The notes beneath the pieces were generated by a model. The model saw only the letters and a list, made by a program, of their open reading frames with translations, was not told the origin of the DNA and did no database searches. A program made the position numbers and the translations under genes. From a virus, in IMG/VR virus record IMGVR_UViG_3300007617_000006, positions 1-35,507 of that record: a stretch of 35,507 bases of DNA. One strand, given 5' to 3'. Of this stretch, positions 1-5,827 are shown one piece after another (position 1 is the stretch's first letter; the number at the start of each line of letters is the position of its first letter).

Positions 1-203
1 CAAAGGCTTACATCTCAGATGATGAGCATGTAGACAAATGGAATAACCTTGAGAAGGCTTGCTGGGCAGGATATAAGCAGGTTGGTATGAAGGACAAGGG
101 TGGAAAGAGAGTCCCTAATTGTGTCCCAATTAATAAAGCGACGGGACTACCAGAAGAACCAGAAACTTCCTGGAATGGTGTATTTAAACCAAAGGTAGAC
201 TAA
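1..203 (+). CDS. C-terminal fragment of a phage protein, probably structural
   Basis: The reading frame is open from the window edge (first full codon at base 3) and stops with TAA at 201-203, giving about 66 residues. It contains a segment reading CWAGYKQVGMKDKGGKR followed by VPNCVP. From memory, this Gly/Lys-rich tail with Cys and VPNCVP recurs at the C-terminus of phage head or internal virion proteins, so a structural role is plausible but not shown. The 5' end lies outside the window. The following tiny gene starts immediately after the stop codon. Confidence 0.6.
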   Translation, partial: KAYISDDEHVDKWNNLEKACWAGYKQVGMKDKGGKRVPNCVPINKATGLPEEPETSWNGVFKPKVD

Positions 204-299
204 TTGCTACATACACTAATAGACCTACTTATCCTTATTGGCGTATGGGTCAATGCTTATATAAACATACAGCATCATAGATCAAGAAAGAGACGATAA
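204..299 (+). CDS. Tiny single-pass membrane protein (TTG start)
   Basis: Thirty-one residues. A hydrophobic stretch of about 17 residues (LIDLLILIGVWVNAYI) is followed by a basic tail (HHRSRKRR), typical of a membrane peptide with a cytoplasmic positive end. The TTG start directly follows the previous stop and has AAAGG about nine bases upstream. The stop TAA overlaps the next ATG as TAATG, supporting coupled translation. No family recognised. Confidence 0.45.
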   Translation: MLHTLIDLLILIGVWVNAYINIQHHRSRKRR

Positions 300-424
300 T
301 GGGCATACTAGATAACCTTGAAGCATATATAGAGCTAGAAGATAAAGCGATCACAGATTGGTGTGATGATTGCGTTGTCGTAGACAGTAAATGCACTGTA
401 TGTGGATTAACACATAGTTGCTAA
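299..424 (+). CDS. Small zinc-ribbon-like protein
   Basis: Forty-one residues. An acidic N-terminal half is followed by two Cys pairs (CDDC and CTVC) and a terminal Cys, a pattern expected of a minimal zinc ribbon. It overlaps the upstream membrane peptide by one base (TAATG). Function unknown; a role binding protein or nucleic acid is only a guess. Confidence 0.55.
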   Translation: MGILDNLEAYIELEDKAITDWCDDCVVVDSKCTVCGLTHSC

Positions 425-429
425 AGTAG

Positions 430-459
430 TTGACTAGAATTATATCAATATAGTATAAT
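430..459 (+). promoter_or_regulatory. Sigma70-type promoter for a leaderless message
   Basis: TTGACT at 430-435 and a perfect TATAAT at 454-459, separated by 18 bases. Counting the first -10 base as -12 puts +1 at base 466, exactly the A of the next ATG, so the transcript is predicted to be leaderless. The motif AGTTGACTAG recurs before 16243 and 16621. Confidence 0.7.
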
Positions 460-465
460 AACTAT

Positions 466-708
466 ATGAAGAAGAAGAATGAGTTCCCAACCAACCAAGA
501 GTTGGCAAAATGGGAAAGAGAAATGAAGGCGGCAGGCCTATGGCCTGAAAAGATACCTGTATATAATGTGGCTAAACCTAGGATAAAAGCTAGAAAGACT
601 GGGGCTTTGGCAAATACAGCATCTGTCATTCCTGTATCAACAGATCAAAATGAAATAATTAAAGACATAGTAGCAGATACTAGGGTTTATAGACAAAGGT
701 GGATGTAG
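466..708 (+). CDS. Small basic phage protein, unknown function
   Basis: Eighty residues with a Lys-rich N-terminus (MKKKNEFPTNQELAKWEREM) likely to form a charged helix, then a Pro/Lys/Arg segment. No family recognised. The ATG sits at the predicted transcription start and has no Shine-Dalgarno sequence. It ends ATGTAGTG, so its stop overlaps the GTG of the next gene by one base. Confidence 0.6.
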   Translation: MKKKNEFPTNQELAKWEREMKAAGLWPEKIPVYNVAKPRIKARKTGALANTASVIPVSTDQNEIIKDIVADTRVYRQRWM

Positions 709-938
709 TGTATTGGTCATATGTATTAGCAGCAATTGGTGTCACAGGCATATATTTTGTGGGGCGGAAGACAGTATGGGCTTGGCTACTATTACTATTC
801 AATGAGTTCCTATGGATCATATACGCTATTACTACTAAACAATACGGATTCATATTTGCAGCAATAGCCTATGGTGTAGTCTATATTAGATCCTACATAC
901 ATTGGTCCAAAGAGCCAGTAAATAGTATTCATCTATGA
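708..938 (+). CDS. Small integral membrane protein
   Basis: Seventy-six residues from the GTG at 708, chosen over an upstream GTG at 699 because AAAGG at 695-699 is then well spaced. Two or three transmembrane helices are visible: residues about 3-20, 22-40 (AWLLLLFNEFLWIIYAI) and 46-61. The C-terminus is polar. It overlaps the upstream stop as TAGTG. Holin, anchor or superinfection roles are possible but nothing in the sequence decides. Confidence 0.55.
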   Translation: MYWSYVLAAIGVTGIYFVGRKTVWAWLLLLFNEFLWIIYAITTKQYGFIFAAIAYGVVYIRSYIHWSKEPVNSIHL

Positions 939-1012
939 CCAAAGAGCTGTAGAAATTACAGCAGATATGGTCCTAACTCCTATATCCCCCTCCCAATTAT
1001 CTCCTCTCTAAT

Positions 1013-1027
1013 AGCCTTTCTAAGGCT
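1013..1027 (+). terminator. Possible weak terminator hairpin
   Basis: AGCCTT and AAGGCT form a 6-bp stem with a TCT loop, about 75 bases after the last plus-strand gene of this block. It is followed by an AT run rather than a clean T tract. Confidence 0.3.
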
Positions 1028-1289
1028 TATATAGTGGAGTAAAGTGGAGCATTGTGGAGAATTTATACTCTAGATTAGATCCTATATACTATAGTTATAT
1101 ATAGATAGAGATACATATGTAATTGAGCATCCCATATCCTTAACGTAATGTCAATAGGCAATATTGGCAGCATATTGATCCATATTTGTCAATAGATTTT
1201 ATGAGGAATTTTGATCTATTTTGCCATATTCTCTACAGATTTGTCGACATTCATAATGTATAATTATCTATTCAGACATATTCTGTAGC

Positions 1290-1395
1290 AAATTTCAGGG
1301 ATTCTGTCAAGCCTTCGTAAATGTAAAATTTGGCCCACTTCCTAGAAATTTCAGGCGTTTAGATCAGCTTGTCGTAAATGGAAAATTTGGCCCTC
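1290..1395. repeat. Two copies of an intergenic repeat (TTTCAGG ... CGTAAAT ... TTTGGCCC)
   Basis: Copies at 1290-1336 and 1345-1395 share AAATTTCAGG, then about 20 variable bases, then TCGTAAATG, then AAAATTTGGCCC. A third copy is at 2169-2217. Shortened relatives (TTCAGGG, CGTAA, CCC, GGGC) recur in inter-operon gaps near 4680, 6970, 8310, 10222, 11505 and 12711. Confidence 0.6.
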
Positions 1396-1412
1396 ATGCC
1401 CACACATACAAA

Positions 1413-1445
1413 AAATCCACAGGATGTGGATAACCCTGTGGATAA
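1413..1445 (-). promoter_or_regulatory. DnaA-box cluster
   Basis: TGTGGATAA, the complement of the DnaA box TTATCCACA, occurs perfectly at 1425-1433 and 1437-1445. A 7/9 match in the opposite orientation lies at 1413-1421. The flanks are AT-rich. This could recruit or titrate host DnaA. Confidence 0.5.
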
Positions 1446-1502
1446 TTTGGGCTAGATATGTTTATCTATCTAACCAGACATTCATCTTCTCATATATGTC
1501 TA

Positions 1503-1868
1503 TTAGTTACTGAATGGATCTTCTTCTTCTCTCCATCCAAACCCTTGTCTTACTATTGGTTCCTCCCGCTTTTTAATTGTAAAAGAACGGGCAGGAAGTT
1601 TTAGATTATTTAATTGTGTTACTTCTTGGTAAGCCTTGATACATTCATTTAATTCAACTGCTAACATCAGACCTTCTGATGTGAAGCCATGAACTCCATG
1701 TATCTTAGATTGTTCGGATATGATTGAGGCAACCATTTCCATAATTCGGTCAATGGTATACATCGGCTGTTCTGCTAGATATCTCCCGAAGATTGCTGGA
1801 TTAAACCAATGGTCTTCTGTTAGATTAACTATTGCTTGTGCTACTTTGATTTCAGGTGTCTTACCCAT
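1503..1868 (-). CDS. Conserved-looking phage protein, unknown function
   Basis: One hundred twenty-one residues, mostly alpha-helical in appearance, with a charged C-terminus (KKREEPIVRQ ... REEEDPFSN). No domain recognised. It is the last gene of the minus arm. A consensus promoter (TTGACC-N17-TATAAT) ends 27 bases upstream of the ATG, and the leader carries GGCGGAAAAT as a weak ribosome-binding site. Confidence 0.6.
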   Translation of the reverse strand: MGKTPEIKVAQAIVNLTEDHWFNPAIFGRYLAEQPMYTIDRIMEMVASIISEQSKIHGVHGFTSEGLMLAVELNECIKAYQEVTQLNNLKLPARSFTIKKREEPIVRQGFGWREEEDPFSN

Positions 1869-1894
1869 ATTTTCCGCCTTCCGCCTAACTGTCG

Positions 1895-1923
1895 ATTATA
1901 CCAAAAATAAGAGAGGGGGTCAA
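1895..1923 (-). promoter_or_regulatory. Sigma70 promoter for 1503-1868
   Basis: On the minus strand TTGACC (1918-1923), a 17-base spacer and a perfect TATAAT (1895-1900). The predicted start is near 1888. Its -35 box is part of the 3' arm of the upstream gene's terminator hairpin. Confidence 0.75.
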
Positions 1924-1945
1924 GGACCAACGAAGCCCTGACCCC
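1916..1945 (-). terminator. Terminator hairpin overlapping a -35 box
   Basis: Minus-strand GGGGTCA/TGACCCC stem (plus GG/CC with a bulge) downstream of the Lsr2-like gene, followed by CTCTCTTATTTTT. The closing arm contains the -35 hexamer of the next promoter. Confidence 0.5.
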
Positions 1946-1954
1946 GTCCCTGGT

Positions 1955-2104
1955 TTACTTAGCCTTGCCTGCTGGAACTTCTGCAGTAAACTTAATGCCC
2001 TTGGCTTCCGCCTCCGCAAGAGCTACCTTAGCTGCTCCTGAGAAACGTCCACGGACGCCTACTGTAATGCCTTGCTGCTTTAGATATTCACGCTTTGTTG
2101 CCAT
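1955..2104 (-). CDS. Mini Lsr2-like DNA-binding protein
   Basis: Forty-nine residues. Residues 5-25 (REYLKQQGITVGVRGRFSG) match the pattern of the Lsr2 C-terminal domain: R-E-aromatic, a central Gly, then V-x-x-R-G-R followed by a hydrophobic and a small residue. RGR is the AT-hook-like element that Lsr2 inserts into the minor groove of AT-rich DNA. The N-terminal oligomerisation domain of host Lsr2 is absent, so it could bind DNA without bridging, or compete with host Lsr2; that is inference. Start supported by AAAGGGG seven bases upstream and its own promoter. Confidence 0.65.
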   Translation of the reverse strand: MATKREYLKQQGITVGVRGRFSGAAKVALAEAEAKGIKFTAEVPAGKAK

Positions 2105-2136
2105 TTGATTATCCCCTTTCAAGAGATGTTTTATTT

Positions 2137-2165
2137 ATTATATCAACTATTCACGATATTGTAAA
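2137..2165 (-). promoter_or_regulatory. Sigma70 promoter for the Lsr2-like gene
   Basis: Minus strand: TTTACA (2160-2165), 17-base spacer, perfect TATAAT (2137-2142). Predicted start near 2130, giving a 26-base leader with AAAGGGG. Confidence 0.7.
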
Positions 2166-2168
2166 TAG

Positions 2169-2217
2169 GTTTCAGGCTATTTTCTTTTGCAACCGTAAGG
2201 AAAAAATTTGGCCCTCA
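2169..2217. repeat. Third copy of the TTTCAGG/CGTAA/TTTGGCCC repeat
   Basis: Same order of blocks as the copies at 1290-1395. It lies between the 46-residue gene, whose TGA stop is inside the GGCCCTCA end, and the Lsr2-like gene's promoter. Confidence 0.55.
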
Positions 2218-2355
2218 CGTAAGATCTGTTTGTTCAATACGATCTTTAATTAATTTAGCAATGATGTTATGGGCCTCAATATTTTCAGTTTCGGACCCAC
2301 CCCATAACAATTGCTGCGCTTTGTTTAATTGATCATTGATGTATACGTCACTCAT
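2215..2355 (-). CDS. Small phage protein, unknown function
   Basis: Forty-six residues beginning MSDVYINDQLNKAQQLLWGG; probably helical. Its ATG overlaps the stop of the 119-residue gene by eight bases (ATGAGTGA), indicating coupled translation. No family recognised. Confidence 0.5.
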   Translation of the reverse strand: MSDVYINDQLNKAQQLLWGGSETENIEAHNIIAKLIKDRIEQTDLT

Positions 2356-2707
2356 TTTCATCTTCTTCCTCCTCATCATCTTCGGGCACCTCATCGATTA
2401 TCTGTCGGTCTATCATCCAGTCCCGTATGCCCTCGTGTAGGTCTTCTGCGCCATACTCTAGGGACCAGCCATTCTTGTCTGCGTCTTCCCAAAACATCTG
2501 CCACACGTCCTCAATGTCTTCAGTTACACAGTATTCCTCTTCAGCACCCTCTTGAATGCTTGTGTAGAGGTCTCGTGCAACATCCCATGCATACACCCAA
2601 ACAAGGGGCAGGCCAACGGGAAGTTTAGTTATCTTGGCAATGATATCTTCAATCTCATTGTAAGTATCAAGCATGCGAGTTTTTTCCTGTAGGTCCATGT
2701 CAGCCAT
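2348..2707 (-). CDS. Acidic phage protein, unknown function
   Basis: One hundred nineteen residues, strongly acidic, ending in a run of about 14 residues that is almost all Asp/Glu (EVPEDDEEEEDENE). Trp-rich middle (WQMFWEDADKNGWSLEYG). Such tails occur in DNA-mimic or chaperone-like proteins, but there is no specific match. ATG overlaps the previous stop by eight bases and the gene overlaps the next one by eight, so it sits in a coupled operon. Confidence 0.6.
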   Translation of the reverse strand: MADMDLQEKTRMLDTYNEIEDIIAKITKLPVGLPLVWVYAWDVARDLYTSIQEGAEEEYCVTEDIEDVWQMFWEDADKNGWSLEYGAEDLHEGIRDWMIDRQIIDEVPEDDEEEEDENE

Positions 2708-2996
2708 TTACGTGCTCCTTCATATCTCTAATTAGTTTATCGTTCTTAGCAAATGCTATGTCATATGTAAGACCATATAGTTCTCCATATGTTTCAAGGA
2801 CGCCTTCCCAATATTTGCGTTCCATAGAATCCATGGCTTCGCCTGATTCTTCTTCGGCTTCCGTTGCATATTCCAATTGCTTTTCTGCTTCAACCATGAG
2901 CACCTTTAGTTCGCCGTGCAGAATGTCTGCACCGTCCATGTCAAGGTTGACCATGCGTTGAAGGTGGGGCGGGAGGCCAATATCTTCTCTATTCAT
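2700..2996 (-). CDS. Acidic helical phage protein, unknown function
   Basis: Ninety-eight residues from the ATG at 2996 (MNREDIGLPPHLQRM), chosen over an upstream in-frame ATG because GGAG lies seven bases before it and the start overlaps the preceding stop (ATGAATAG). Highly charged helices in the middle. No family recognised. Confidence 0.6.
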   Translation of the reverse strand: MNREDIGLPPHLQRMVNLDMDGADILHGELKVLMVEAEKQLEYATEAEEESGEAMDSMERKYWEGVLETYGELYGLTYDIAFAKNDKLIRDMKEHVNG

Positions 2997-3141
2997 TATT
3001 AACTCCAGCCTTATAGATATGAACAAGACGTTCTACAATTGATTTAAATGCTTCATCTTCATCAGACATAGCGGATTCAAAATATAGAATTTGACTTGCT
3101 TGGTCTTCAAGGTCTTCCATTATCCTTTTAGATAGTTTCAT
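2989..3141 (-). CDS. Small acidic phage protein
   Basis: Fifty residues (MKLSKRIMEDLEDQASQILY ...). ATG overlaps the upstream stop as ATGA and its TAG overlaps the next ATG by eight bases. GAAAGGGAAT precedes the start. A TGTCAG-N10-TATAAT promoter lies inside the upstream gene, 27 bases before the start. Confidence 0.55.
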   Translation of the reverse strand: MKLSKRIMEDLEDQASQILYFESAMSDEDEAFKSIVERLVHIYKAGVNNE

Positions 3142-3332
3142 TCATATTCCCTTTCGTTTGAGTTGTTCATTATATCAGTTGCCACTGACAATATATGCCT
3201 TGTATTTAAAATCTCTGCTTCCTTACATCTGTAGAAATGATGTTCATTTACATAATCAATTTCTTCTAGGTCCTGCATTAAACTAATCTCATGTATCTTT
3301 AGATACTCCATAAAACTTGATGACCTAGTCAA
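3138..3332 (-). CDS. Small phage protein (probable TTG start)
   Basis: Sixty-four residues if started at TTG 3332, which has a strong GGAGGG four to five bases upstream and overlaps the previous stop (TTGACTAG). An ATG at 3311 would give 57 residues but lacks a ribosome-binding site. Contains HHFYRCKEAE; no domain recognised. Its C-terminal codons are also the promoter of the next gene. Confidence 0.5.
   Translation of the reverse strand: MTRSSSFMEYLKIHEISLMQDLEEIDYVNEHHFYRCKEAEILNTRHILSVATDIMNNSNEREYE
3169..3190 (-). promoter_or_regulatory. TGTCAG-N10-TATAAT promoter (within coding sequence)
   Basis: TGTCAG at 3185-3190, 10-base spacer ending TGA, TATAAT at 3169-3174. Drives the 50-residue gene; followed by AACGAAAGGG. 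Confidence 0.65.
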
Positions 3333-3465
3333 AGTATCCCTCCGCCCATAGACCCTGTAAAAAGCTAACCGCATCCTCCAGGTCTTTTCTAAGTTCTGTC
3401 TTATCCATTAAATCGGACGGGGTTCTAAGATAGAATAACTTAGCGTCATGAACAGCATTAATCAT
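3325..3465 (-). CDS. Small phage protein, start uncertain
   Basis: Forty-six residues from ATG 3465 (MINAVHDAKLFYLRTPSDLM ...). That ATG has no ribosome-binding site. The same frame is open upstream to a TAA; an ATT codon at 3498, preceded by GGGGG and overlapping the upstream gene's end, would add LGYTESDLNRM, which looks like a natural N-terminus. Ends by overlapping the next gene. No family recognised. Confidence 0.45.
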   Translation of the reverse strand: MINAVHDAKLFYLRTPSDLMDKTELRKDLEDAVSFLQGLWAEGYFD

Positions 3466-3491
3466 TCTATTTAGATCGGATTCCGTATAAC

Positions 3492-3614
3492 CTAAAATAT
3501 TACTACCCCCGATTTACTAGTTTGTGGTTCTTTGGACATTTCTTGTGCTGCTCCACATTTGCAGGTATATCTATGCCAAAATGGAGTCCATTCCCAATTG
3601 TGTTCGTGTTTCAT
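3492..3614 (-). CDS. Tiny Cys/Trp-rich protein
   Basis: Forty residues. N-terminal half is aromatic and His-rich (HEHNWEWTPFWHRYTCKCG) with a CKC pair that, with His, could hold a metal. Its ATG overlaps the upstream stop. Unknown function. Confidence 0.45.
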   Translation of the reverse strand: MKHEHNWEWTPFWHRYTCKCGAAQEMSKEPQTSKSGVVIF

Positions 3615-3826
3615 AGTAAGAACTCATCTCCCTCAATATATCCATAATACTCATTGTATTGTTGCTTTAGTTCATCTGAAGCAAATGACATAAATTGCCA
3701 TTCAGCATAATCTGAACCTGATTCTAAATTGTTATATGACCATTGGTCAAATAAATGTTCTGCTATTTCCTGCTGAATTGCTCCAGTAATGTGTTCTGCT
3801 ATTGTGTCTATGAACTGTTCGCTCAT
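3611..3826 (-). CDS. Small acidic phage protein
   Basis: Seventy-one residues from ATG 3826 (MSEQFIDTIAEHITGAIQQE), preferred over an upstream frame start because GGCGGAAG precedes it and the ATG overlaps the Api92-like stop (ATGA). Amphipathic N-terminal helix, Trp/Tyr-rich second half. Unknown function. Confidence 0.55.
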   Translation of the reverse strand: MSEQFIDTIAEHITGAIQQEIAEHLFDQWSYNNLESGSDYAEWQFMSFASDELKQQYNEYYGYIEGDEFLL

Positions 3827-4566
3827 TTTACTTCCGCCTTTCGATATTCGGGAACTTTGGTTTCTAAGTATATAGCATGGGTCTGACATTTAGCCACAGC
3901 CTCTAGGTCTGCCTCGCCAAGCCAGTTGCAATTGCCACAAAGTTGCTCTTCGCATTCCTCACAGTATTCCATTTGGTCTATTGCATCACAGTCACGGCAC
4001 ATATTTTCATATTCAGATTGACTAATGATTTCCCCACGAAGGAATTCCATTTCTCCACCCCAGCCAGTCTCTTCCTCATATGATAAAGTAAAGAGTAATG
4101 TTGGGTATTGTGCAGATAGTTTTTCAAGAGCAGGAAGCGGACGAGACCAAGCAGTATTAAAGTTATAATGAACTACATAGTTCTCACCATTCTCTGCTTC
4201 CTCAATAGTAGTTTCAGGATACTTATCATCCTCGGCTACAGCCACATCCCATTTAGTTCCCCATTCACGATTATTAAAGTTATACCAGTCATTGGTCTCA
4301 AACTTCATCCAGTCGGCAAATGAAGAGTCTTCTTTACGAGGCGGTTGTCCCCAATAGGTCTCATTAGATACACCATGGTCTACATATGAATAGATATTAT
4401 GAAAAGCAAAGATAGGATTAACATACTTACGTTGCTTAATCCCAAATGATAAATCACCCAGTGGCTCAATATATTGAACAAATGGCTTATTCATCTGTTT
4501 AATTAAAGATTTAACTTGGTCAGGATTACCCTCAATAGTTAAACCGTTATATACCCAATTTGGCAT
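3823..4566 (-). CDS. Api92-like (DUF1281-type) phage protein
   Basis: Two hundred forty-seven residues from ATG 4566. The start MPNWVYNGLTIEG and the following ferredoxin-like alpha/beta pattern resemble the Api92/DUF1281 phage family, which commonly begins MPNW and whose biochemical role is unknown. A WDVAVAEDD and a GWGGEMEF segment fit that family. Residues about 204-230 add Cys pairs (CRDCDA, CEECEEQLCGNC), a probable zinc ribbon. CGAAAGGATAT before the ATG is the ribosome-binding site. Driven by the promoter at 4594. Confidence 0.6.
   Translation of the reverse strand: MPNWVYNGLTIEGNPDQVKSLIKQMNKPFVQYIEPLGDLSFGIKQRKYVNPIFAFHNIYSYVDHGVSNETYWGQPPRKEDSSFADWMKFETNDWYNFNNREWGTKWDVAVAEDDKYPETTIEEAENGENYVVHYNFNTAWSRPLPALEKLSAQYPTLLFTLSYEEETGWGGEMEFLRGEIISQSEYENMCRDCDAIDQMEYCEECEEQLCGNCNWLGEADLEAVAKCQTHAIYLETKVPEYRKAEVK
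3867..3888 (-). promoter_or_regulatory. TGTCAG-N10-TATACT promoter (within coding sequence)
   Basis: TGTCAG 3883-3888 and TATACT 3867-3872 in the last codons of the Api92-like gene, upstream of the 71-residue gene. Confidence 0.5.
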
Positions 4567-4593
4567 TTTATATCCTTTCGTTGATATGTGATT

Positions 4594-4615
4594 ATTATAC
4601 ATGAGACCACTGACA
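4594..4615 (-). promoter_or_regulatory. TGTCAG-N10-TATAAT promoter
   Basis: TGTCAG 4610-4615, 10-base spacer, TATAAT 4594-4599; AACGAAAGGATAT follows before the Api92-like ATG. Confidence 0.7.
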
Positions 4616-4631
4616 TATGGAATACAATTTA

Positions 4632-4676
4632 GGTGTGAGTCACACCACATTTTGTATGCATGTGGTCAAGATCACA
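4632..4676. promoter_or_regulatory. Pair of CRP/GlxR-like palindromes
   Basis: TGTGA-N6-CCACA at 4634-4649 (overlapping the perfect 7-1-7 palindrome GGTGTGA-G-TCACACC, 4632-4646) lies 42.5 bases from the upstream end of the -10 box. TGTGG-N6-TCACA at 4661-4676 lies 69.5 bases from it. Confidence 0.5.
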
Positions 4677-4741
4677 GAATTTTCAGGGCTTTTGAATTGA
4701 CCTCGTAAACAAATTATGTTACCCTCAGTCTTTTGCGGGCC

Positions 4742-4783
4742 AAAAAAATCCCCCTAGTATCAGAGTTGAAGCTGACTAGGGGG
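4742..4783 (-). terminator. Rho-independent terminator
   Basis: Minus-strand stem CCCCCTAGTCAG / CTGATACTAGGGGG with loop CTTCAACT, followed by ATTTTTTT. Ends the operon whose last gene stops at 4914. Confidence 0.85.
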
Positions 4784-4913
4784 TAATGATAAGGCTGCCT
4801 GGATCTCCAACGAAAGGAATAGATCCGCTTTACTTAGCGACTTGCGGGACACGCTTAACTAGCCGCACCATATCATATTCTTTATTAAAACCAGGACCTA
4901 AGTCCTAGATTAA
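4784..4913. other. Operon tail with two inverted repeats, no supported gene
   Basis: Contains GGATCT ... AGATCC (4801-4826) enclosing CCAACGAAAGG, and GGACCTAAGTCC near 4891. A minus-strand frame ending VKRVPQVAK has only a 13-codon ATG start and no ribosome-binding site, so it is not called. Confidence 0.35.
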
Positions 4914-5288
4914 TTATACCATAGCAGGCTCTTCCAGTTGACTGTATTTATTTACAAATACATCCAAACTAGAACTAAATACTTCCGTGGTTAGGTCTTC
5001 TTCCATGAGTGTAAACGTTGCATTGGCCCAATCAATTACAGGGACCTTGTGCTCGTTATCTGTTAATGCATTTACAGAAATGCCCCAGCCTGTTTCGCTT
5101 TTCCACTCATCATTAATTAAATGGCTGATAGCAATACGTGTTGCATATGATTCATCTGTCCAGCGTGGACGTGCTGCTTCCACTGCATTTGCTAAATTTT
5201 CAAGCATGCGGTGCCCCGCCCAATGTCCATACAGAAACACTGTATCGCCCTTACGGTCCTTAAAACCAAAGTTTGCTCTATCTCCCAT
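4914..5288 (-). CDS. Conserved actinophage protein (MGDRANFGF family)
   Basis: One hundred twenty-four residues. Begins MGDRANFGFKDRKGDTVFLY, then GHWAGHRMLENLANAV and ARPRWTDESYATRIAISHL. I recognise this arrangement as a widespread actinophage hypothetical protein of unknown function, with GHWAGH and YATRIAIS most constant. Compact alpha/beta fold likely. GGCGGAAT lies upstream of ATG, and only two bases separate it from the DUF7455-like gene. Confidence 0.65.
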   Translation of the reverse strand: MGDRANFGFKDRKGDTVFLYGHWAGHRMLENLANAVEAARPRWTDESYATRIAISHLINDEWKSETGWGISVNALTDNEHKVPVIDWANATFTLMEEDLTTEVFSSSLDVFVNKYSQLEEPAMV

Positions 5289-5290
5289 TT

Positions 5291-5467
5291 TTATTCCGCC
5301 ATTTCTTTTTCGTAGTTGAGTAATTGTATCATTTCTTGGGCCCAGTCCACAAGGGTCTCGCCCTGTTTATTTTTGTGATGTCCACAAAAATAGAGAGACA
5401 TATCGTCTTTCTTTGCTTCCCACATAGCTTGGGCCGCACATTGGTCACACTTAAGCCATTCAGCCAT
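5291..5467 (-). CDS. DUF7455-like zinc-ribbon protein
   Basis: Fifty-eight residues. C-D-Q-C-A-A-Q-A at 7-14 and F-C-G-H-H at 27-31 reproduce the DUF7455 pattern (CDRCGAQA ... FCGHH), a one-zinc ribbon with three Cys and a His. Family members are common in actinobacteria and their phages; function unknown. The C-terminus is an extra helical segment. ATG overlaps the upstream TGA by one base (TGATG). Confidence 0.65.
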   Translation of the reverse strand: MAEWLKCDQCAAQAMWEAKKDDMSLYFCGHHKNKQGETLVDWAQEMIQLLNYEKEMAE

Positions 5468-5613
5468 CACAGGTTGCCACCTTCGATCATCTCAGAAAGA
5501 CGGTCAAGAATCCAAGAGTCGATGTCAGCAATGTCAATCTCTGCTAACTTCTCCATAATCTCTTCACGAGCAAACTTATACCCGTCATCAAATCCATCTT
5601 TATAGTCTGACAT
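5467..5613 (-). CDS. Small acidic phage protein
   Basis: Forty-eight residues (MSDYKDGFDDGYKFAREEIM ...). The D-G-F-D-D-G-Y start followed by an amphipathic helix is common among small phage proteins of unknown function. GGAGAT six bases before ATG. The stop overlaps the next start. Confidence 0.55.
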   Translation of the reverse strand: MSDYKDGFDDGYKFAREEIMEKLAEIDIADIDSWILDRLSEMIEGGNL

Positions 5614-5614
5614 T

Positions 5615-5827
5615 TTATCTCCCTGTGTATCCTGTTGGTTCATAGTCTGATGTATAAGTCTCTTTTAGATTATACTTATCACGAATCTTACTTACTTTCT
5701 CAATGCTACCAGTTCCAATGTTGAATGTCAACGGTGCAATTGTTTGTGGGTCTAATCCAATTAACTCAGCATCCCAGATAGCCCTCGCAAAGGCTACCTG
5801 AGATGGAGCGGTGAGTTCAAAATACAT
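5615..5827 (-). CDS. Small phage protein, unknown function
   Basis: Seventy residues (MYFELTAPSQVAFARAIWDA ...), one predicted alpha/beta unit with a GTGSIEKVSKIRDKYNL helix. No family recognised. ATG shares its final base with the upstream stop region and lies inside a coupled operon. Confidence 0.55.
   Translation of the reverse strand: MYFELTAPSQVAFARAIWDAELIGLDPQTIAPLTFNIGTGSIEKVSKIRDKYNLKETYTSDYEPTGYTGR

Larger units (their letters stand above)
939..1502. other. Gene-free AT-rich region with repeats and DnaA boxes
   Basis: No supported gene in 560 bases, where plus- and minus-strand genes converge. It holds a weak hairpin near 1020, a very AT-rich stretch (1060-1290), two copies of the TTTCAGG/CGTAAA/TTTGGCCC intergenic repeat, and two perfect DnaA boxes. 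This combination could be a replication origin or control locus; that is inference. Confidence 0.5.

Noticed and set aside
1720-1941. Plus-strand frame of 73 codons
   Set aside because: Lies antisense to the 1503-1868 gene and crosses its promoter; no ribosome-binding site.
2329-2628. Plus-strand frame of 99 codons
   Set aside because: Antisense shadow of the acidic 119-residue gene, with His/Pro/Leu composition typical of such shadows.
4830-4870. Minus-strand peptide ending VKRVPQVAK
   Set aside because: Thirteen codons from ATG and no ribosome-binding site; not enough to call.
5607-5613. Another TGTCAG promoter
   Set aside because: ATGTCAG here is simply the start of the 48-residue gene (MSD); no -10 hexamer lies 10 bases on.
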